Origin: Molanna angustata
Taxonomy: Eukaryota > Arthropoda > Insecta > Trichoptera > Molannidae
Length of the DNA stretch: 64,000 nt
Direction of reading: 5' to 3'
NCBI GenBank assembly: GCA_963576475.1
Contig: OY754979.1
Coordinates: 30,820,078 to 30,884,077 of the forward strand
Shown in pieces: positions 60,401 to 64,000 of the stretch (position 1 is its first letter; the number at the start of each line of letters is the position of its first letter). The notes beneath the pieces were generated by a model. It searched no databases. It had not been told where the DNA came from and saw only the letters and a list, made by a program, of their open reading frames with translations. Made by a program: the position numbers and the translations under genes.

Positions 60401-60993
60401 CAAAAACAAACTTATATCTAACATCGTGACATTATAACAATAAATAACTAGATACTGATTAAAATTTTTTTTCCCAACCACCCTCAGCAATATATTTTCT
60501 TTTCTTCTCGACTTAAATCCGTAAATATATATTCGTCTACACACATGCACACCCACTCTCACACACACACTCACGCTCTTTCTAGTTAACCTTTTACACA
60601 CACATACTTATTGTTACTCTTCTCTCATGCGCGCACCCACAATAATTCACACTTTTTATCGTCTTATTTTAATATTAGGTATAGTAGGTACGTAAGAGGT
60701 ACATGTTATATTGTATTTCTATTAATTTACTTTTAATAATTGTATGCATGTACTCTGTGCGGTCCATAGTAAAAATAAAATAGAATAAATAAATAAACAT
60801 ACATTTTATATTAATATCGATTGGTAATTGAACATTTAAAAAGGGTTTTGAATTCACAAACCTTTCCCGCATGTCTTCTTCCTCATGTCACACAAGGATG
60901 GATAAATAAGACCATCAGATCCGCAGACAGGATCTCCTTGAAGTGCTGCAGGACATATCCTTGGACAGCTGGCGTCGCGGGCCGATAAGACTC
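45371..60993 (-). CDS. Multi-domain Kazal-type serine protease inhibitor gene (10 exons seen, 5' end missing)
   Basis: Ten exons joined on the minus strand encode at least 488 residues with nine Kazal domains, each built on C..C..C.....PVCG(S/T)DG..Y...C......C. Kazal domains block serine proteases through an exposed loop near the second Cys; insect multi-Kazal proteins are usually secreted, but the signal-peptide exon was not found here. All introns are GT-AG and all phases agree. Exon layout is one domain per exon except domains 7 and 8. Introns are 0.5-5.6 kb and filled with LINE, SINE and MITE debris. The protein resembles insect proteins annotated as dipetalogastin-like; the target proteases are unknown. 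Confidence 0.92.
45590..45641. repeat. Perfect 15-bp-stem inverted repeat
   Basis: GCGCTGTAATATTTA and TAAATATTACAGCGC, 52 bp end to end, in intron 9. Confidence 0.8.
45880..46110 (-). mobile_element. Possible LINE 3' end in intron 9
   Basis: On the minus strand a non-coding stretch ends in TAAATAAATATTTAAA-like tail; no ORF, so only the tail suggests a LINE. Confidence 0.3.
46335..46508 (-). CDS. Kazal gene exon 9, domain 9
   Basis: Acceptor GCCTTTACAG, donor AAGCT|GTGAGT, phase 2. Reads [31 protein letters not shown] and [25 protein letters not shown] donor 9 bases inside the exon (phase 0) is an alternative but breaks phase with exon 10. The acceptor lies only 16 bp from an 18-bp minisatellite. 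Confidence 0.9.
46525..46990. repeat. 18-bp minisatellite with 54-bp higher-order period, next to exon 9
   Basis: About 26 units of ATTTTGTGTCAAACTGTC-like sequence. Three unit types (GTGTCAAACTGTC, GGATAAAATTGGC, GAATCAAATTGTT) rotate, making a 54-bp higher-order repeat. On the minus strand it gives an open hexapeptide repeat (IQNDNL-like), broken by one 10-bp short unit near 46740. The array ends 16 bp from the exon 9 acceptor and its frame does not match the Kazal frame, so it is read as intron. Confidence 0.88.
47105..47755 (-). pseudogene. LINE C-terminal remnant and 3' UTR in intron 8
   Basis: Minus strand 47650-47750 reads [20 protein letters not shown] and KKRFR-stop, typical of LINE C-termini. 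The 3' UTR includes a CA-rich microsatellite, a CTCCCCGAA...TTCGGGGAG stem (47224-47260) and an (ATT)n tail at 47118-47141. Confidence 0.55.
47370..47566. repeat. Compound (CA)n/(TACA)n microsatellite
   Basis: Almost pure alternation of CACA and TATA blocks. Frames on either strand (VCVC/HTYT repeats) are artefacts of this composition. Confidence 0.9.
47809..47985 (-). CDS. Kazal gene exon 8, second half of domain 7 plus domain 8
   Basis: Acceptor AATTTTCAG, donor TGCGG|GTACGT, phase 2. Begins [11 protein letters not shown], completing domain 7, then carries domain 8 ([32 protein letters not shown]) with no intron between them. Confidence 0.9.
48405..48560 (-). pseudogene. RTE-type LINE C-terminal fragment in intron 7
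   Basis: Minus strand reads [20 protein letters not shown] and SAKAHPGL, the W...ATDR..WR....AKAHPGL ending of RTE-type proteins. Confidence 0.7.
48833..48958 (-). CDS. Kazal gene exon 7, first half of domain 7
   Basis: Acceptor GGTTTGTTTCAG, donor TACAA|GTGAGC, phase 2. Reads [21 protein letters not shown] and [12 protein letters not shown], then the intron cuts the domain just after VYK, inside the central helix/loop. The 5.55-kb intron before it is the largest. Confidence 0.9.
48961..50059. other. Intron 6, proximal part, nothing recognised
   Basis: AT-rich. A 105-codon plus-strand frame at 48866-49183 overlaps exon 7 and is a shadow. Confidence 0.4.
50060..50241. mobile_element. MITE-M, copy 1
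   Basis: Ends ATGTCCTATTCTGATTCGT and ACGAATCAGAATTGGACAT are inverted repeats. The interior carries CGAAAACGTCTGTAACCAAA and GGATAAAAGGATTTCATCCA. Two further copies lie at 56040-56366. Confidence 0.8.
50485..50820. repeat. Degenerate tandem repeat, about 78-bp units with GTAAACAA motifs
   Basis: Four units containing TTGTTTGTAAACAATG and AATAAGATTAGTTG, in intron 6. Confidence 0.6.
50821..51437. other. Intron 6, nothing recognised
   Basis: AT-rich with short chance frames. Confidence 0.35.
51438..51621. mobile_element. MITE-N with 34-bp perfect terminal inverted repeats
   Basis: Ends TTTTTTAACAGATTTTTAAT plus TATCTCAATAGAGA and exact complement. The interior has CAAGGCACCTACAGGGCTTA, CGACCTGTCATCGGCTGGTT and a CG-rich GCGCTTGCGC patch. 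Relatives at 57180 and 62727 and a trace at 36460. Confidence 0.85.
51622..52170. other. Intron 6, nothing recognised
   Basis: Very AT-rich; no supported frame. Confidence 0.35.
52171..52945 (+). pseudogene. L2/CR1-like LINE: RT C-terminus, short 3' UTR and (ATT)n tail
   Basis: An uninterrupted frame (52171-52875, no proper ATG) with [72 protein letters not shown] and [13 protein letters not shown], the thumb and C-terminus of L2/CR1-group RTs. The 3' UTR is only about 45 bp, ends AATCATTAAACGGCGCTATA and then (ATT)n. 5'-truncated but with an intact remaining frame, so probably young. Confidence 0.88.
53091..53412 (+). other. GC-richer block with a 107-codon open frame, unidentified
   Basis: Open from 53091 to a TAA at 53410 without an ATG start; reads [34 protein letters not shown] and a Ser-rich tail. 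Composition is unlike the AT-rich surroundings. I recognise neither host gene nor transposon; the minus strand is also partly open. It may be part of a repeat. Confidence 0.3.
53590..54110 (-). repeat. Interspersed repeat B, copy 3
   Basis: Complement matches 29200-29760 along most of its length; within Kazal intron 6. Confidence 0.65.
54511..54672 (-). CDS. Kazal gene exon 6, domain 6
   Basis: Acceptor TTCTTTGCAG, donor GCCT|GTGAGT, phase 2. Reads [40 protein letters not shown] and KVATCL. Confidence 0.9.
54760..55165 (+). pseudogene. Family X LINE, RT C-terminal fragment in intron 5
   Basis: Reads [58 protein letters not shown] and [12 protein letters not shown], matching 18560-18940. Cut off before the C-terminus and tail; flanking sequence has no tail. 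Confidence 0.8.
55166..55721. other. Intron 5, nothing recognised
   Basis: AT-rich; no supported feature. Confidence 0.35.
55722..55890 (-). mobile_element. tRNA-derived SINE-2, copy 2
   Basis: Minus strand: CCCGGGTTCGACTCCCGGTG (strong B box) with the same body as 40122-40330 (GATCTGTGAGACGATTAATA, TTGATATAGTACCTGTTAGT on that strand). The A-box end is lost. Confidence 0.7.
56040..56178. mobile_element. MITE-M, copy 2 (shortened)
   Basis: TATCCTATTCTGATTCGTC to CGAATCAGAATAGTACATAT, with TTTTATCCACGG and GACGTTTTCGTACTCTGAAA inside. Confidence 0.75.
56182..56366. mobile_element. MITE-M, copy 3
   Basis: Follows copy 2 directly in the same orientation. Ends TATCCTATTCTGATTCGTCT and CGAATCAGAATTGGACATAA; interior near-identical to copy 1 in complement. 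Confidence 0.8.
56413..56580 (-). CDS. Kazal gene exon 5, domain 5
   Basis: Acceptor AATTCCTTTCAG, donor GCGG|GTAAAA, phase 2. Reads [38 protein letters not shown] and LNCG. The KHVFEVP start is echoed by KHVFVVP in exon 9, hinting at domain duplication. Confidence 0.92.
56800..57115 (-). mobile_element. Family X LINE 3' UTR, 5'-truncated, in intron 4
   Basis: Nearly identical to 18275-18590, including the hairpin tail and TGTAATCAGGTGTTGTCAGA; only the last few codons of the ORF remain. Confidence 0.82.
57175..57265. mobile_element. MITE-N fragment
   Basis: AACATCTCAAAGTTGGAATA, CAAGGCACCCACAGGGCTTA and CGACCTGTCATCGGTTGGTT match the MITE at 51438; the inverted-repeat ends are missing. Confidence 0.7.
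57290..57425 (+). pseudogene. RTE-type LINE 3' fragment in intron 4
   Basis: [20 protein letters not shown] and QEAENAS parallel [14 protein letters not shown] and SASQEALRDG of the fragment nested in the Dong-like element, so the two are the same subfamily. A/G-rich tail. Confidence 0.75.
57473..57616 (-). CDS. Kazal gene exon 4, domain 4
   Basis: Acceptor CAATTTTCAG, donor GTGG|GTAAGT, phase 2. Reads [38 protein letters not shown] and KNCG. Too short a frame to stand alone but fully consistent by splice phase. Confidence 0.9.
57617..58384. other. Intron 3, nothing recognised
   Basis: AT-rich; no supported feature. Confidence 0.35.
58385..58471. mobile_element. Mini-MITE of 87 bp with TA flanks
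   Basis: Ends CGACCGAAAGTTTTCGCCGA and (complement of right end) CAGCCGAACATTTTCACTGA share about 27 bp; both sides carry TA. Confidence 0.65.
58472..58820. other. Intron 3, nothing recognised
   Basis: No supported feature; a purine-rich GAGAAAGAGAGAGAGACGC patch at 58543. Confidence 0.35.
58821..58982 (-). CDS. Kazal gene exon 3, domain 3
   Basis: Acceptor GATTTTTCAG, donor GCGG|GTCAGT, phase 2 on both sides. Reads [37 protein letters not shown] and KLLTCG. Confidence 0.92.
59160..59546 (-). pseudogene. RTE-type LINE RT fragment in intron 2
   Basis: Open frame of 128 residues with [59 protein letters not shown] and [13 protein letters not shown], the RT palm-to-thumb of RTE-type elements. 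Related to 19978-20205. No ends visible. Confidence 0.82.
59670..59817 (-). CDS. Kazal gene exon 2, domain 2
   Basis: Acceptor TGTATACAG, donor TGCAG|GTAAAA. Enters in phase 1 and leaves in phase 2. Reads [38 protein letters not shown] and VEICR. Confidence 0.92.
59955..60355 (+). pseudogene. L2-like LINE, decayed copy in intron 1
   Basis: Aligns with 52550-52945: HRSSGSQ-like, [40 protein letters not shown] and LFRRA, with several stops and frameshifts. Ends TCATAAAACGGCGG and a TTATTATTATTA tail. Confidence 0.82.
60356..60861. other. Intron 1, nothing recognised
   Basis: AT-rich with a CA/TC-rich patch at 60536-60605. Confidence 0.35.
60862..60993 (-). CDS. Kazal gene exon 1 (first visible), domain 1
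   Basis: Acceptor TTTTGTTCCAG, donor AAAG|GTTTGT, phase 1 at both ends. Reads [33 protein letters not shown] and KKTCGK. Its phase-1 start predicts an upstream exon ending in one base of a codon; none is recognisable up to 64000. Confidence 0.88.
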
Positions 60994-61099
60994 CTGGAAC
61001 AAAACAAAAATAGTCAGAATTCTTAATTGTCAAAAATATCATACGAAAACAAAAAAAAAATTTAAATCATAACTTTACACTTATGTCTTTTTACCACGT

Positions 61100-62050
61100 T
61101 GACCAATTTCATTTTGGTCAAGATCAGAAATAAAACGAAGAGTCGCAACATGAAACATAGCATTCTTCTCTCTTCTCCCAGTGCTGAAGTCAAGAAGTGT
61201 TCACAGGAAAACAAAAATCACCCTTTACAAAACAATCATTAGAACCAGGGCCGGATAAATCATAGAACAATCAGGTACAAGAAGTAAGGGCGGTAGTCTT
61301 AGAAAGGGCGCTTAAAATCCTAAAATGTTAAATATATAAATCAAAAATCCGCAGGTGTGGCGCTCGGTTCTCTCTGCGTACCCGGAAAGAGGTTCGGCGT
61401 GATGGTGTGTACGTAAAAAATCCCACTTAGTGCTAATATCTTACCTATCTCTTTCAATCATTCGTATATTTTTGTTGCTTTCTCTCTTCTGTCTGGTGAA
61501 AACAAATCCAAAAAATGTGGGAAAGAGGGGGGGGGGGGGCGGTATCAAATATATTGCTACGGGCGCAAAAACACGTTTGTCCGGCCCTGATTAGAACAGT
61601 TGTGACATACGGGTGTGAGGCGTGGACAGTGACAAAATGGTCCGCAGAGGAACTGGTCACCTTCGAGAGAAGGGTACTGCGTAGAATACTGGGGCCCGTG
61701 AATGATAGCGAAGCCTGGAGAGTGCACAACAACGATGGGCTGTACAACATCTACAAGGCACCCAGAATATCTGTACATGCCAGACTAAACAGGCGAAGAT
61801 GGGCCGGACACGTGCAGAGAATGCCGTCAACACGGGCACCAAAAAGGATCCTGGAAGGGCACCCATATTGAAGAAGGAGGGTCGGGAGGCCAAGGCTACG
61901 GTGGGAAGACGAAGCTAGGAGGGATGCTGCCGAACTGCTCCAGGCAACGGATTGGAAGGCCATGGCGGGAGACAAAGACGGATGGAGGCCAAAGCTCGAT
62001 ATGGGCCGCAGAGCCATCGAAGAAAAAGATTATAATGGGTTCCATGAGAA
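61100..62050 (+). pseudogene. RTE-type LINE RT fragment, split by a hAT-like insertion
   Basis: Left part: SEIKRRVAT, AFFSLLPVLKSRSVHRKTK and ITLYKTIIRT, ending at 61245. Right part from 61590: VVTYGCEAWTVTKWSAEEL, VLRRILGPVNDSEAW, RWAGHVQRMPSTRAPKRILE, VGRPRLRWEDEARRDAAELL and DKDGWR. With the insert and one 8-bp duplicate removed the reading joins smoothly; a stop (61871) and earlier stop (about 61159) still disable it. Confidence 0.85.
61246..61589. mobile_element. Non-autonomous hAT-type element, 344 bp
   Basis: Terminal inverted repeats CAGGGCCGGA and TCCGGCCCTG, flanked by the 8-bp duplication ATTAGAAC (61238-61245 and 61590-61597). An 8-bp duplication and CAGGG start are diagnostic of hAT. 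No transposase; contains a (G)n run at about 61528-61541. Confidence 0.92.
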
Positions 62051-62339
62051 ATTCATCAAACCTTTCAATTTGCGCTTCATTGATAATAACTAATTGCAAC
62101 ATTGTCCGATTTTAATTAATTATTTTTTATTAGAAAGGGAGTGATTCAGAGATGTTCACACATATGAATTTCATCGAGTTCTGATGATGGAACTCACGAG
62201 AAAAATCAAATCTTCAATTTGCTAAATTTCCTTTTTAAATCTCAAAAAATCATATTTCGTAATTATTTTCCATACAAAAGAATTCAATGCATAGTCAGAC
62301 AACGAACAGTTGCGGTAGTTTTTCTTCGAATGAACCTTA
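62051..62339. other. No gene recognised
   Basis: AT-rich; no supported feature. Confidence 0.35.
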
Positions 62340-62475
62340 AACAACACTTTTTTTCGCTTGCTGTTGTACATGTATGATGTTGTCTTACTTTGTGATCAGG
62401 TTGGTTGGAAGAAATTGCCTAATGGCAATAAGCCTGCCAGTGTGCAATATATTTTTTGTAATATAAATCGACAAA
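62340..62475 (+). mobile_element. Family X LINE 3' tail
   Basis: GGTTGGAAGAAATTGCCTAA then TGGCAATAAGCCTGCCA, with GTTGTACATGTATGATG upstream as in the copy at 2400. Confidence 0.7.
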
Positions 62476-62726
62476 AATGAACTAATAATTCAGGCATGGT
62501 TCAGGGGTGACATATATGTGAAAGCATTGTCACCTCATGACATAAGGACTCATGCTTTCATTGTTAACCAACCCAATTTCTCAATAGATGGCGTTACAAA
62601 AAAGTTTTTTCATTACTTCATAGATGGCGTTTTTCAGTTTATTTTCAAACGATCACTTTGTCATTATTAAAATATAATATAGAACTTTCAAAATTGCATT
62701 GATAAGAGAACTCAATAAGAAGGCAT
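62476..62726. other. No gene recognised
   Basis: No supported feature. Confidence 0.3.
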
Positions 62727-62866
62727 AATTGGTGAACGTTTCGCAAGCGCATAAAGTGATCACGTAAACCAGCCGATGACAGGTCGCAAGCCCTGTAGGT
62801 GGCTTGAGTTCCTGGTTCTCGTATAATATTCCAACTTCGTCTCTATTGAGATAGCTCTTCTGTAGC
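62727..62866. mobile_element. MITE-N copy without its outer ends
   Basis: Complement of 51455-51590: AAGCGCATAAAGTGATCACG, CCAGCCGATGACAGGTCG, TTCCAACTTCGTCTCTATTG. Only the ATCTCAATAGAGA part of the inverted repeat remains at one side. Confidence 0.7.
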
Positions 62867-63479
62867 ATATCTGAGGACATTATTTCAAAATGGTTTATAG
62901 CCCTCTTAATCAATATTCGATTAGTTTCAATTCGTCACCGTACATGAGATGAAGTATATGTATGTATTACATACAATAAAATTAAATATATACAGCGTCT
63001 AATTTAATTCACATTCCACTGACGTTTCTTTTTCAATGATGATTATAATAAAAGTCGACAGTATTATGAGTTATATTGTAAGATGAAAAAATGAGGGCAC
63101 TCTTCCAAAGAACACTTTCCTTGGTCCAGAGCTATAAATCATCTTCCGTCATACTTAATCATCATCATCTTCAAAACAGTCAGGGCTGGTTCAAAAAAAA
63201 CGACTAGAACGCTAATACCGAAAGCGTTTAATTTTCGAGTAGACAGCTGATATTTAGCAAGTAGTATTTAAATAATCGAAGTACGTATATTATTCCAGAC
63301 TCGGTACATTTCATTAATTACGATTCATTTATTTGATTCAAACAGTTTTGACACGACCGTTTCTTTTTCAGAACGAAAGACCCGTCATTAAACTTTGTAT
63401 TGATCCTGAATCATTAAAAATATTGTATTTCAAGGACCAAGGAGTCGTAGACTCGGTACTCTGATGTCCAGTAATGACC
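62867..63479. other. No gene recognised
   Basis: AT-rich; no signal-peptide-like exon for the Kazal gene found on the minus strand. Confidence 0.35.
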
Positions 63480-63690
63480 GATAATAATAATAATAAACGC
63501 TTCCTTGCACCCCGTGCAAGTGGCGAGTTTATTGCCATATGGCAATTTTTTCCAACTAACCAGTGTTTCCAGCCCAGAGAAGCGTGAATATAAAATTTAA
63601 TAAATTTCTCCTCTGCTGGGGATCGGAACCAGTATGCCTGTACAGAAGACAAACGGCTTACCAACTATGCCACGGCGTTCGGCAATGACC
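63480..63690 (-). mobile_element. tRNA-derived SINE-3 with family X LINE tail
   Basis: Minus strand: GCCGTGGCATAGTTGGTAAG (good A box), ACTGGTTCCGATCCCCAGC (B box), a body, then AAATTGCCATATGGCAATAA and a TTATTATTA tail at 63482-63495. The tail has the same hairpin as the family X LINEs, the usual sign that a SINE borrows that LINE's machinery. Confidence 0.82.
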
Positions 63691-64000
63691 AATGAGTTTA
63701 CCTATATTATTCTATTTTATATAGCTGTCGTATCTATGTGTTTTATATTAATATATGTATTTATTAGAAAGTAACGAGTTAATAATCATCTCTAATACAC
63801 CCCAATCAAGAATATTTTACTTTATGTTATTAATAATTGATTACAAAAAAATGCACATAGAAATCGCAATATCATCATTTTCTAAACTAAAACGAAAATA
63901 CATAAACGATATTGATACCAAAAAACTTTCTAAAATTGCATATTGGAACAAACGAGATCAAGAAATTTCGATAGAACTGAAAAATCATAAAATTTGAGTT
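63691..64000. other. No gene recognised at right edge
   Basis: An 80-codon open frame (63755-63997) near the edge is Lys/Ile-rich and unrecognised; it may be chance in AT-rich DNA. Confidence 0.3.

Noticed and set aside
63755..63997. 80-residue frame at the right edge
   Set aside because: Lys/Ile-rich composition expected of AT-rich DNA, no motif, and the edge prevents seeing context.
61000..64000. Signal-peptide exon for the Kazal gene
   Set aside because: No minus-strand ATG followed by a hydrophobic stretch and a phase-1 GT donor could be supported; the exon is likely outside the window.

Overview
The window looks like an AT-rich, repeat-choked stretch of an insect nuclear genome, most likely a moth or butterfly. 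I infer Lepidoptera from the mix of elements: an R4/Dong-type non-LTR retrotransposon lodged in a (TTA)n run, many RTE-type LINE 3' ends carrying the GRPPKRWRD signature and GAA-rich tails, and LINE 3' tails with the TTGCC-N4-GGCAA hairpin that I remember as common in lepidopteran transcripts. No bacterial or organellar signal was seen. Everything here is read by eye from the sequence; no alignment or database search was run, so element boundaries are usually good to about 5-30 bases and family names are assigned by recognition.

The only host gene I can support is on the minus strand from 60993 down to 45371: ten spliced exons encoding at least 488 residues with nine Kazal-type serine protease inhibitor domains in tandem. 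All visible introns obey GT-AG, phases agree at every junction (phase 1 at the first visible junction, phase 2 at the rest), and a short terminal exon with a stop is present. The first coding exon (signal peptide) was not found and probably lies beyond 64000. Most domains have one exon each; domains 7 and 8 break that rule. Its introns hold LINE, SINE and MITE insertions and an 18-bp minisatellite that abuts one splice acceptor.

Region by region: 1-2.3 kb is the 3' end of a Ty3/gypsy-type LTR retrotransposon (integrase, polypurine tract, LTR with TATA, initiator and polyadenylation signal). 4.47-8.71 kb is a three-level nest: the (TTA)n tail of an L2/CR1-like LINE split by a nearly complete Dong-like element, whose single ORF is itself split by a 269-bp RTE 3' fragment with a 9-bp target duplication. 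9.5-10.5 kb holds satellites. 11.8-20.2 kb is a patchwork of LINE fragments with a foldback element built of 15-bp units (12.9-13.8 kb). 21.5 and 25.1 kb carry tandem arrays. 26-31.6 kb has further LINE fragments, including an RNase H-bearing one. 32.0-33.0, 37.4-38.4 and 38.7-39.7 kb are full copies of a non-autonomous Helitron/Helentron-like family; the last two sit head-to-head inside the two arms of a foldback MITE, making a 2.4-kb palindromic locus. 41.2-42.5 kb has restriction-like-endonuclease LINE fragments and a cluster of perfect hairpins. 42.5-45.4 kb is plain AT-rich DNA 3' of the Kazal gene.

I see no operon-like or defence-like system and no RNA gene; tRNA-like boxes belong to SINEs. 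The window's interest lies in its nested and palindromic transposon architecture, SINE-LINE tail sharing, and the unusual exon layout of the multi-Kazal gene.
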